From an uncultured Eubacteriales bacterium (GTDB lineage: Bacteria > Bacillota > Clostridia > Oscillospirales > Acutalibacteraceae), in contig CAKSPR010000002.1 of assembly GCA_934486455.1 (NCBI GenBank), forward strand, positions 1-64,000: 64,000 nt of DNA, in the 5' to 3' direction. Positions 26,721 through 34,832 of the stretch are shown here, one piece after another. Positions within the stretch are counted from its first letter, which is position 1. Every line of letters begins with the position of its first letter. A program made the position numbers and the translations under genes. A model generated the notes under the pieces. It was not told the origin of the DNA. It saw only the letters and a program-made list of their open reading frames with translations, and did not search any database.

Positions 26721-27626
26721 TCAGGCTTCGGCCGACACAGGAATTTTGCCGTCCTTGCCTTCGTTTTGCATCGTGCAGGCGCTGACCGAATATTCCGTTA
26801 CGCCGGAAATGGTCTCGCCGTCGATTTGAAGGGCGGTGGGTCGGTCGAATTTTACGGTTATCTCGTGGCCGAAAAATTCCTTGACCATATCCTTGTGCTT
26901 GGTTATATGCTCTCCCTTGAAAATAGACGGAAAGGCGCGAAGGGTATGAAGCCTGCTTTTTCCGTGCATAACCATAAGGGAAACGGTGTGAAGGGGGTTT
27001 AAGCGGTTCTGATTGGGCGCCGCCATCATTCCGCCGCCGAAAAATCGGCCGTTCATTGTTGGGGCAAGCCACACCCGCTTATATGATGCCGTTTTTCCGT
27101 CCACCGTTACGGTGGCGTCGGCAGGCTCATATCCCCCGAAAAGCCCCTTTAAGGCAATGGGGGTATAATTTATGCGCTTGCCGCTTAAATTGCGCTTTTT
27201 GTCCCCCTCTTCACAGCAGTATCCGTCGATACCGTATCCGATACCGTTTATAAAGGCTGAGGTTTTTCCGTTTACCGTGACCTTGGGAAGAAATTTCAGG
27301 TATTTGTTTATCTTGAAAGGGCGGTCGCCCTTCTTTTTGCCCACATCGTTTAAAAAATCGTTTCCGCTTCCGGTGGCATAGTAAAACACAGAGGAGGGAA
27401 GCTCGATACCGTCGGTATCGTTGATGAAGCGGTTGAGGGTACCGTCACCGCCGCACAAAATCAGCGGAGTATCTCCCGCCTTTTCGAAAAATTCTTTAAA
27501 ATCCTTTATTTTTGTCAGATCGCAGAATTCAAGCTTATCCCCCTTCATAAGAGGCATAAGCTCCTCGGCCGCCATTGCGCCTTTGCCGTTGCCTGCAAGG
27601 GGATTGAATAAACATAAGTATTTCAT
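26721..27626 (-). CDS. Diacylglycerol kinase-like lipid kinase
   Basis: 301-residue protein of the DAG kinase catalytic domain family (YegS/DgkB/LCB5 type). NPLAGNGKG at the N terminus and the nucleotide motif LCGGDGTLNRF are diagnostic, with TGSGNDFLNDVG as the third motif. The exact lipid is unknown; recycling of diacylglycerol to phosphatidate is the usual role. It stands on the - strand downstream of pduL, 170 bases away, with no promoter clearly seen. A truncation is not apparent. Confidence 0.9.
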   Translation of the reverse strand: MKYLCLFNPLAGNGKGAMAAEELMPLMKGDKLEFCDLTKIKDFKEFFEKAGDTPLILCGGDGTLNRFINDTDGIELPSSVFYYATGSGNDFLNDVGKKKGDRPFKINKYLKFLPKVTVNGKTSAFINGIGYGIDGYCCEEGDKKRNLSGKRINYTPIALKGLFGGYEPADATVTVDGKTASYKRVWLAPTMNGRFFGGGMMAAPNQNRLNPLHTVSLMVMHGKSRLHTLRAFPSIFKGEHITKHKDMVKEFFGHEITVKFDRPTALQIDGETISGVTEYSVSACTMQNEGKDGKIPVSAEA

Positions 27627-27797
27627 ATAAATAAACTAACCTTCGTTTCGGGTAAAAGATCCGGCTTATCCTGCGCCGAGCCAAAGAAATTTCGGCAAAA
27701 CCCCGAGAAAACGGAATTTTGCCGAAGGAAAAGTTAAAAGAGCAGGTCACCCCCGAAGCGCCGTTTTTCAGACCTCCGTGAGCGGGTCGGGGAAAGC

Positions 27798-28373
27798 TCA
27801 GCCGATTATCTCTCCTGTGAAGTTGGGAGAAATTCCGGCGGCATTACATTCGTCGGTGTCAATGTGCATTGCGAGAGAAAATTTGTCGCTTACTCTTACA
27901 ACGACATCACCGAAAACGGTCTCTCTGCCTGTGCCCTCTACCTTTACCGAAACGATTTGCTTGTTCTCAAGACCGTATTTCTCGGCGTCGGCGGGGGTCA
28001 TATGGATGTGGCGCTTGGCGCAGATTACACCGTGGTCAAGCTCGACCTCGCCGGCGGGGCCGACAAGCTTACATCCGTTTGTTCCCTCGGTATCGCCCGA
28101 TTCGCGGATAAGAGCGTTAACGCCGATGGAGCGGGCGTCGGTAAGGGAAATCTCAACCTGTGTCTCGGGACGGACGGGTCCGAGAATGGAAACGCCCTTA
28201 AGCTCTCTCTTGGGGCCGACAACTGTAACTCTCTCTTCGCAGGCAAACTGGCCGGGCTGAGAAAGATCCTTTTTGGGGGTCAGCTCATATCCCTTTCCGA
28301 AGAGGGTCTCGAGATCCTCTTTGGACACATGGACATGGCGGGCGGATGTTTCAATAAGAACGGGTTTTGACAT
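27798..28373 (-). CDS. pduL: Phosphate propanoyltransferase PduL-type
   Basis: 191-residue phosphotransacylase, unrelated to Pta, converting acyl-CoA and phosphate to acyl phosphate. The family hallmarks are ARHVHVSKEDLE at the N terminus and AKRHIHMTPADA in the middle; their His residues bind zinc. There is no N-terminal encapsulation peptide and no microcompartment shell gene nearby, so this is the free cytoplasmic form that can replace Pta in acetate or propionate formation. ATG at 28373 with TTGGAG; an earlier in-frame ATG is outside the aligned family. Confidence 0.93.
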   Translation of the reverse strand: MSKPVLIETSARHVHVSKEDLETLFGKGYELTPKKDLSQPGQFACEERVTVVGPKRELKGVSILGPVRPETQVEISLTDARSIGVNALIRESGDTEGTNGCKLVGPAGEVELDHGVICAKRHIHMTPADAEKYGLENKQIVSVKVEGTGRETVFGDVVVRVSDKFSLAMHIDTDECNAAGISPNFTGEIIG

Positions 28374-28405
28374 AAAAATCAACTCCAATTTAATATCTAA
28401 CGATA

Positions 28406-28434
28406 ATATTAGCAGAAAAATCACTTTTTTTCAA
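28406..28434 (-). promoter_or_regulatory. Promoter of pduL
   Basis: On the - strand TTGAAA (28429-28434), 17-base spacer and TAATAT (28406-28411). It diverges from the uracil-DNA glycosylase promoter, whose -35 lies 11 bases away. Confidence 0.75.
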
Positions 28435-28444
28435 GTCATAACCG

Positions 28445-28473
28445 TTGAGTATTTAAAAAAAGTGTGATAAAAT
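28445..28473 (+). promoter_or_regulatory. Promoter of the uracil-DNA glycosylase gene
   Basis: TTGAGT, 17-base spacer, TAAAAT on the + strand. The predicted transcription start near 28480 is very close to an in-frame ATG at 28482, so that ATG would be leaderless and the ATG at 28503 is the likelier start. Confidence 0.7.
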
Positions 28474-28502
28474 AATAGAAAATGTTGAAAAGCGGTGAAA
28501 AA

Positions 28503-29054
28503 ATGACATTAGACCAACTTAAATCGGAATGTAACGGGTGCCGAAAATGCGAGCTTGCCGAAACCCGCACAAATGTTGTGTTCGGCGTTGGCAACGAGCA
28601 TGCAGGAGTAATGTTTATAGGGGAAGGACCCGGAGAAAACGAGGATTTAAAGGGCGAGCCCTTTGTGGGAAGGGCAGGGCAGCTTTTAGATAAATTTCTT
28701 GCAGCCGTCGACCTTGACCGAACCAAGGTATACATTGCCAATATGGTTAAATGCCGCCCGCCCAAAAACCGCGATCCAAAGCCCGAGGAGCAGGAGGCCT
28801 GCATCGGATATTTGAGAAAGCAGGTCGGGATAATACGCCCGAAAATCATCGTATGTCTTGGGAGAATTTCCGCCCAGCGCCTTATCGACCCTGCCTTTAA
28901 GGTCACGGTGCAGCATGGCGAAATATACGAAAAAAACGGTGTTAAAATGATGGGGACATTCCACCCCGCAGCACTGCTCAGAAATCCCAACAATAAGCCT
29001 GCCGCCCTTGAGGATTTTATAAAAATAAGGGACATTATTTCCGAGGAGGAATAA
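28503..29054 (+). CDS. Family 4 uracil-DNA glycosylase
   Basis: 183-residue iron-sulfur uracil-DNA glycosylase that removes uracil from DNA. The four cluster cysteines appear as C10 and C13 (ECNGCRKC), C84 (MVKCRPP) and C100 (EEQEAC). The catalytic/uracil motifs are GEGPGENED and the late TFHPAALLRNP. Usual family length. It sits alone behind its own promoter, divergent from pduL. Confidence 0.94.
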   Translation: MTLDQLKSECNGCRKCELAETRTNVVFGVGNEHAGVMFIGEGPGENEDLKGEPFVGRAGQLLDKFLAAVDLDRTKVYIANMVKCRPPKNRDPKPEEQEACIGYLRKQVGIIRPKIIVCLGRISAQRLIDPAFKVTVQHGEIYEKNGVKMMGTFHPAALLRNPNNKPAALEDFIKIRDIISEEE

Positions 29055-29151
29055 TGCCTTGCGGGTGAGGCGCAGGGAAAGGGTGCGGCAGGTCGGGATA
29101 AAAAAACGGACGGTCGAAGTAATTCGCCGCCCGATAGGTTTGTTATTTTTG

Positions 29152-29201
29152 CCGTTATCGCCGCTGTCACCGCTGTCGCAGCTGTTGACGCTGTTGACGC
29201 C
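29152..29201. repeat. Short degenerate 9-base tandem repeat
   Basis: About five imperfect copies of a CCGCTGTCA-like 9-mer (CCGCTGTCA, CCGCTGTCG, CAGCTGTTG, ACGCTGTTG) in the gap between convergent genes. It is followed by a T-run. It may be neutral low-complexity sequence. No gene is supported here. Confidence 0.55.
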
Positions 29202-29286
29202 TCTGTTTTTTTAATTGCAAAGAGGGTCAGCCCGTTTGAGAATCGCTTATCCGCCGCGGAGGGCTTCAGCCGTGCTATGTGAGATC

Positions 29287-29775
29287 TTACAGAAAAAGGC
29301 CGGGAACATAGCAAACGACTGTCATAATGGCAGAGGCGATCAGCACGCCGAGAACAATGGCAACCATGCTCTTTTTAAACTCTATGTGGAAAAGGTCGGC
29401 GGCCAGCGCGCCTGTCCAGGCGCCGGTTCCGGGAAGGGGAATTCCCACAAATATCATAAGTCCCGCAAGCCATCCGTTTTGGATGTTTTTGCCCTTGTTT
29501 TTGGTGCGGTTTTCAAACCATTCGATGAATACTTTAAGGTGTTTCGATCTTTTAAGAAAATCGAGAATTTTGCGGACGAATTTCAGTACCAGCGGAATCG
29601 GAAGCAGATTTCCGACAATGCATATGGGCACGGCAACATACCATTTCATACCGAGCACCGCAGCCATGATTATTCCGCCGCGCAGCTCCACCACCGGAAG
29701 CATGGATATAATGAAAATTACCACTTCGTTGGAAAGCCCGAGACCTTGGAAAAATGCGGTCAATGTTTCTGCCAT
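29287..29775 (-). CDS. Small multi-drug export protein family membrane protein
   Basis: 162-residue integral membrane protein resembling the 'small multi-drug export' family (COG2426). Hydrophobic segments are near residues 15-40, 43-66, 100-120 and 138-160. The conserved MLPVVELRGGIIMAA and GIPLPGTGAWTGALAA motifs, with Pro/Gly/Arg in re-entrant-like loops, resemble DedA/SNARE-associated proteins. Despite the family name, substrate and direction are not established. Ribosome site AAGGGG. Alone on the - strand. Confidence 0.88.
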   Translation of the reverse strand: MAETLTAFFQGLGLSNEVVIFIISMLPVVELRGGIIMAAVLGMKWYVAVPICIVGNLLPIPLVLKFVRKILDFLKRSKHLKVFIEWFENRTKNKGKNIQNGWLAGLMIFVGIPLPGTGAWTGALAADLFHIEFKKSMVAIVLGVLIASAIMTVVCYVPGLFL

Positions 29776-29974
29776 AAAAATACCCCTTTATTTTTGAGTT
29801 TACACACATTTGATTTTATAATGCCGTTGTTAAATCCAATATCGCATATTTGTTAAATCTGTTTTAAATTAAGCGGCGATGCTTTTGCCGTCGGGAAAGG
29901 GCGTCTTGCAACGCGCTGCCCGACAATCATAACATATATATGCCGTTATTGCAAGGAAAGAATGGAGAAGATAT

Positions 29975-30922
29975 ATGAAAATTACAATTCTTGACGGATA
30001 TACCTGTAATCCCGGGGATCTTTCCTGGGCGCCTTTTGAAAAATACGGCGAGGTCGAGGCCTTTGATTATACCCGCCGTGCCGATGTTATCGACCGCTGT
30101 AACGCCGCCGACATAATAATCAGCAACAAGACGGTTTTCACAAGGGAAATATTGCAGCAGATCACCCGCCCGAAATACATCGGTCTGATTTCCACGGGAT
30201 ATAATGTTGTCGATGTAAAGGCGGCGGCCGAGCTTGGGATTACCGTGACCTTTGTGCCGACCTACGGTACCGAGGCGGTGGCTCAGCATACCTTTGCCCT
30301 GATTCTGGAGCTTTCAAACCATGTTACCCTTCACGCCGATGCGGTAACGGCGGGACAGTGGCGTGATTATCGGAAATTCTGCTTTTGGAACACACCTCTT
30401 TTCGAGCTTAAAGGCAAGACCCTCGGTATTATCGGCTACGGCAGAATCGGAAGGGAAACGGCCAAAATTGCCCGTGCCTTCAACATGAATGTTATTTTTT
30501 ATTCCCATCGGGACATGGGTGATCAGCCGGACAGGCAGGTCGATCTTGATACGCTGCTTGAGGAAAGCGACATTGTGTCGCTCCACTGCCCCTTAAACGA
30601 TGAAACAACAGGCATTATAAACGCCGAAAATCTTAAAAAGATGAAGAGCACGGCATGGCTTATAAATACGGCAAGAGGGCCGTCGGTGGTGGATAAAGAC
30701 CTTGCCGACGCATTAAACAACGGAGTGATCGCGGGAGCGGGACTTGATGTTTGCACAAAGGAGCCGCCCGAGGAGGATAATCCTCTGCTGACCGCCAAAA
30801 ACTGCATTATGACCCCACACATCGCCTGGGCGGCAAGGGAAACAAGAGAAAGGCTCATTTCTCTTGCGGCCGACAACTTGGGCAGCTATCTTTCGGGAAA
30901 TCCCGTCAACATCGCAAAATGA
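29975..30922 (+). CDS. D-2-hydroxyacid dehydrogenase
   Basis: 315-residue NAD-dependent D-isomer 2-hydroxyacid dehydrogenase (glycerate/hydroxypyruvate reductase-like). The Rossmann motif is GIIGYGRIGRE. The catalytic triad is Arg in NTARGP, Glu in KEPPEEDNP and His in MTPHIAWA. N-terminal substrate domain and length are typical. Ribosome site GGAGAAG. Substrate (hydroxypyruvate, glyoxylate or another 2-oxoacid) is not determined; it is a single gene without obvious partners. Confidence 0.93.
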   Translation: MKITILDGYTCNPGDLSWAPFEKYGEVEAFDYTRRADVIDRCNAADIIISNKTVFTREILQQITRPKYIGLISTGYNVVDVKAAAELGITVTFVPTYGTEAVAQHTFALILELSNHVTLHADAVTAGQWRDYRKFCFWNTPLFELKGKTLGIIGYGRIGRETAKIARAFNMNVIFYSHRDMGDQPDRQVDLDTLLEESDIVSLHCPLNDETTGIINAENLKKMKSTAWLINTARGPSVVDKDLADALNNGVIAGAGLDVCTKEPPEEDNPLLTAKNCIMTPHIAWAARETRERLISLAADNLGSYLSGNPVNIAK

Positions 30923-31100
30923 TTTTAAATTATGAGGCAAAGCCTTTTGCGGGTGGGAATCGACGGTGATTTGAGATGCTTTACGGGTAAAAAGCTTATC
31001 CGCAAAAAAAGAAAAAATATTGCTTTTGCGGGCTGCATATTATTATTTGTGCCGCACAAAAAAGCCGTTATCATTTATTTTATCAAACGGAGGTATTTTT

Positions 31101-31727
31101 ATGAAAGTCTTAATGTTAAACGGAAGTCCTCACAAGCAGGGATGTACCTTTACCGCTCTTTCGGAAATTGCAAAAGAGCTTGAAAAGCAGGGAATCGAGA
31201 GCGAGATACTTCATCTCGGAAAGGTCGAGGTACGCGACTGTATCGGATGTAAGGCCTGCCGGAAGCTCGACTGCAAATGCGTTTTCGACGACGACATTGT
31301 AAACGTCATCATCAACAAGGCAAAGGAATGTGACGGATTTATTTTCGGAACACCGGTCTATTATGCCCACGCCTCGGGAAGGCTTCTTTCGGTGCTTGAC
31401 AGGGTATTTTATTCGGCAAGCGCCGTTTTTGCCCATAAGCCCGGCGCCGCCGTTGCCTCTGCAAGAAGAGCGGGAACGACCGCCTCTCTTGATGACGTGA
31501 ACAAGTATTTCGGAATTGCCGGAATGCCCACCGTTCCCTCTACCTACTGGAACAATGTCCACGGAAATACCGCCGAGCAGACGGCAAACGACCTCGAGGG
31601 ACTCCAGACCATGCGAAATCTCGCAAGGAATATGGCATGGATGCTCAAATGCTTCGAGGCGGGCAAAAAGCAGGGTATCGAGCCCCCGGCTCCCGAAAGA
31701 GATTTTCAAACCAACTTTATAAGATAA
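31101..31727 (+). CDS. NADPH-dependent FMN reductase-like flavoprotein
   Basis: 208-residue flavodoxin-fold reductase. MLNGSPHKQGCT is the phosphate-binding start of the FMN-reductase family, GTPVYYAHASG binds flavin, and the cysteine-rich CIGCKACRKLDCKC resembles the iron-sulfur flavoprotein (Isf) cluster motif, although cluster binding is uncertain. ATG at 31101 with ACGGAGG; longer in-frame starts are unsupported. Anaerobes use such proteins for oxygen or quinone detoxification or electron transfer. Confidence 0.9.
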   Translation: MKVLMLNGSPHKQGCTFTALSEIAKELEKQGIESEILHLGKVEVRDCIGCKACRKLDCKCVFDDDIVNVIINKAKECDGFIFGTPVYYAHASGRLLSVLDRVFYSASAVFAHKPGAAVASARRAGTTASLDDVNKYFGIAGMPTVPSTYWNNVHGNTAEQTANDLEGLQTMRNLARNMAWMLKCFEAGKKQGIEPPAPERDFQTNFIR

Positions 31728-31822
31728 TGGTTGTGTAAAATCGGCACAACAAATATATACCTTACGGCACAGAGCCTGTCCCGCGGGGGAGCCTTTGCCA
31801 ACATACAGAAAGAGGATGTATA

Positions 31823-34723
31823 ATGAAAAAAACCGCCACCGTTATTTTAACCGCACTTTTGGCAGTGTGTCTTTGCCTTTCGGCTTTTGCCGCCGACATG
31901 GGTTCGTATTCGCCGCTGCTTTGCAGTGACAAGACCGACGGCATAAGCGACGGGGACCCGGGTCTTGACGAGGTAAGCGATCCTACGGCAGAGCCTGCCT
32001 TAAGCGACGGCACGGACGAACAGCTTCCCGACGGTTCTTCGGCCGTTCCCAACTTCGGCGGATACGATTTTAAAACCGTGGCCTATAAAATAAATATACC
32101 GATTGCGGTGATAGGCGGGGCAACTCTTCTCTGCGGAATTGTTTTTTTCGTGCTCTTTCTTTTAAAGAAAAGGAAGCCCTTTGCACTGCTTGCGGCCTGC
32201 CTTTGTGCGGCGGGAATCGCGCTTTTGGCAGTATCTATCCTTTTAAGCCCTCAGAGAACCGCTTTTAAAAGCAGTAAAACGGTGGAAAGTTCCCTGGCCG
32301 CCGTTGAACAAAAGCCCGAATATCCCGTCGCAGCCTCCTTTGAAGCAGCCGAAAATTCCTTTCCCGAGGATCGCTCTGCGAAGCTTTTGCGACCCGAAAA
32401 CGGGAACGGACGGACGGTGGTTGCCGATATGACCGTTACCGATTTCGGTGCGTCGGGAGACGGAAAGACAGACAGCACCCTTGCCTTTATCGACGCAGTG
32501 GCTCAGATTTCGAAAAAGGGCGGAACGGTGTTTGTACCGGCCGGCAAATATGTTTTGTCGGACAGCATTAAGCTGCCCACCGGCGTTGCCCTTGAAGGGG
32601 AAACCGACAAAGACGGAAAACCCGCATCCTTTCTTCTTATATACGGAGGTAAGGGAGACGAGGAGGCTCAAAGCGCCGTCGTTATGGACTTTCAAAGCGC
32701 TCTTAAAAACATAGCCTTTTATTATCCCGAGCAGCAGTTTTTCTACGGCGCTCCCATTCCGTATCCTTACACCGTTACCCAAAACGGAAGCGAGGGTATA
32801 CTGCTCGAAAATGTTAATTTCATAAATTCATACAAAGCGGTCGACCTTTCATCCGGAGAAAACAATTCTCTCCAGACCCTGAGGGACATCAGCGGAACGC
32901 CTCTTAAAACGGGTATTGCTCTTGACGGAAGCCTTGACATCGGTCGATTTGAGGGAATAAGCTTTTCCTATAAATACTGGCTTGAAAGCGGCCAGCAAAA
33001 TCTGCCCGACAAAAAGGTGCTTCGCACCTGGCTTTTGAGAAATGCCGTGGGCTTTGAGGCGGGAATGGTCGATTGGACATATTTTTCCGACTTCAATATC
33101 GAGGGCTACAACATAGGAATAAGGTTTGAGCCCACCGGGAAAGGCTCGGCCAACGGCCATTTATACGGCTCAAAGTTTACCGATTGTTATTATGCCCTGT
33201 ATATAAACAATAACAAGTGGCTCAACCTTACAAACTGCGAATTCACGGCCTACGGAAACGAGGGCGCGGCGGCAATCTGTCTCGACAAGGCGGCCTCTGT
33301 CGCCCTGACTCTTGCCGACTGCAAGGTCGAAAGCTGCGGTAAATACGCCATAATAAACAGGGGGCAAAGCACCCTTGTGACCGAAAAGTGTGAGATAAGT
33401 TCAAACGGCGACGCGCCTTATCTTACCTATACCGATAAATATTCCTTTGTGGATACTTCCTTTTCGTCGGGAGGGGACAAATATAAGCTTTTGAGTAATG
33501 CTTCTCAGCTGCCCGATACGCAGGTTGACTGCTCCCGCAGAACCGATCTTTATCCCAAGAGTGACGCCTTTGTCAATCTTAACGACTCGGTTGCACAGCG
33601 CACCGATATAAGCGCAGCCCTGCAAAACGCCGTCGACAGTCTAAAGGAAACCGGCGGAACGGTATATATTCCCGGCGGGTATTATTATATGACCGCACCT
33701 GTGACGGTTTATGAGGGAATAGAAATAAGGGGATGCGAGGACATTCCGAATTATTTCCCGAAAACCATGATATACACCGATTACGGAAGGGATAACGAGA
33801 ACGGTCAGGCGCTTTTCACCCTTCGGTCCAACGCCGGATTAAGGGGAATCGGTGTTCACTATTATCTGCAATCCACCGACGATATACACCCCTTTGCCTT
33901 TACGGCCAGGGGAGCGGGAAGTGATGTTTACATTATAAATACCGCTTTTATCAATTCCTACAACGGCGTGGATTTTGCAAGCGAGAAGTGTGATCGGCAC
34001 TATGTCGAATACATTTGGGGAACGCCGGTCTATCGCGGGATAGTCGTGGGAGCGGGAAGCGCCGACGGCATTATACGGGATGTACATTATACCCCCAACG
34101 CATGGTATACCGCCAAAGACCGTTTAGAGCAGAAGGCTCATTCCGATTTTGACACCCGCCTTGAATATGTCAAGGCGAACAGTCAGCCCTTTGTTATCGG
34201 AGCTTCCGAAAACGAGCTGCTTTTCCACAACTTTGTTTACGGTGCGTACAAGGGGCTTACCGTGCTTGACGGAGCCAAAAACGCAACGGCGATAAGCCAC
34301 GGAGTCGATTGCGGCAACATAGCGGTTTATGCCGAAGGATCGGGTGAAATAAAGCTCATTGATCCTCAGCTCGTTAACCTCCCGGGAAGCGACCTTGACT
34401 ATATTTTGACCGGCAACGATTTTTCGGGCAAAATCTCGGCCGTGAATCTTGCCTGCTGGGGAAGGCCGAAATTCTCTTTCAGAATTTTCGGAAGCGGAAG
34501 GGTCGAACTGTTCGGCGGATACGTAAACAACGCGGGAGCCACCCTTTTCGACTGCTTCGGCGGAGACATTTATGTTTCGGGAATATTTAACGACTTTGGA
34601 CATAACAACTATGATTTCAATGTTGAAAAAACGGTTGATAAGGTTATGGCGGTCGGAAATATTTACAGAGGCGAGCCAAAATATCGCGTCACCGCAAGCG
34701 GAAAGTTTGAAATTATAGAATAA
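31823..34723 (+). CDS. Membrane-anchored protein with two pectin-lyase-like beta-helix domains
   Basis: 966-residue surface protein. A signal peptide (about 1-23, ending AFA) precedes an Asp-rich segment. Two hydrophobic helices (about 92-113 and 120-141) flank a basic KKRK loop, giving a hairpin with both long ends outside. Two right-handed beta-helix (pectate lyase 3-like) segments follow. The first starts near 207 (TDFGASGDGKTDSTLAFIDA, GTVFVPAGKY). The second starts near 590 (ISAALQNAVDSL, GTVYIPGGYYYM). I cannot identify catalytic residues. Polysaccharide binding or cleavage is likely but the substrate is unknown. A heparinase II/III-like gene follows 110 bases later. Confidence 0.85.
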   Translation: MKKTATVILTALLAVCLCLSAFAADMGSYSPLLCSDKTDGISDGDPGLDEVSDPTAEPALSDGTDEQLPDGSSAVPNFGGYDFKTVAYKINIPIAVIGGATLLCGIVFFVLFLLKKRKPFALLAACLCAAGIALLAVSILLSPQRTAFKSSKTVESSLAAVEQKPEYPVAASFEAAENSFPEDRSAKLLRPENGNGRTVVADMTVTDFGASGDGKTDSTLAFIDAVAQISKKGGTVFVPAGKYVLSDSIKLPTGVALEGETDKDGKPASFLLIYGGKGDEEAQSAVVMDFQSALKNIAFYYPEQQFFYGAPIPYPYTVTQNGSEGILLENVNFINSYKAVDLSSGENNSLQTLRDISGTPLKTGIALDGSLDIGRFEGISFSYKYWLESGQQNLPDKKVLRTWLLRNAVGFEAGMVDWTYFSDFNIEGYNIGIRFEPTGKGSANGHLYGSKFTDCYYALYINNNKWLNLTNCEFTAYGNEGAAAICLDKAASVALTLADCKVESCGKYAIINRGQSTLVTEKCEISSNGDAPYLTYTDKYSFVDTSFSSGGDKYKLLSNASQLPDTQVDCSRRTDLYPKSDAFVNLNDSVAQRTDISAALQNAVDSLKETGGTVYIPGGYYYMTAPVTVYEGIEIRGCEDIPNYFPKTMIYTDYGRDNENGQALFTLRSNAGLRGIGVHYYLQSTDDIHPFAFTARGAGSDVYIINTAFINSYNGVDFASEKCDRHYVEYIWGTPVYRGIVVGAGSADGIIRDVHYTPNAWYTAKDRLEQKAHSDFDTRLEYVKANSQPFVIGASENELLFHNFVYGAYKGLTVLDGAKNATAISHGVDCGNIAVYAEGSGEIKLIDPQLVNLPGSDLDYILTGNDFSGKISAVNLACWGRPKFSFRIFGSGRVELFGGYVNNAGATLFDCFGGDIYVSGIFNDFGHNNYDFNVEKTVDKVMAVGNIYRGEPKYRVTASGKFEIIE

Positions 34724-34832
34724 AAGCTTAAAAACGGCGGTTTAAAAACAAGGCTGTCCCTTCAAAGCGGCAGCCGCAAAGGTTTATAAACCGCTTTTTG
34801 AAACAAAAATCAATCGATTTCAGGGGAAAAAT

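Noticed and set aside
28436..29314. 292-codon open frame on the - strand across the glycosylase gene
   Set aside because: Overlaps a real gene and the 9-base repeat; Ala/Thr repeats are a by-product of that repeat.
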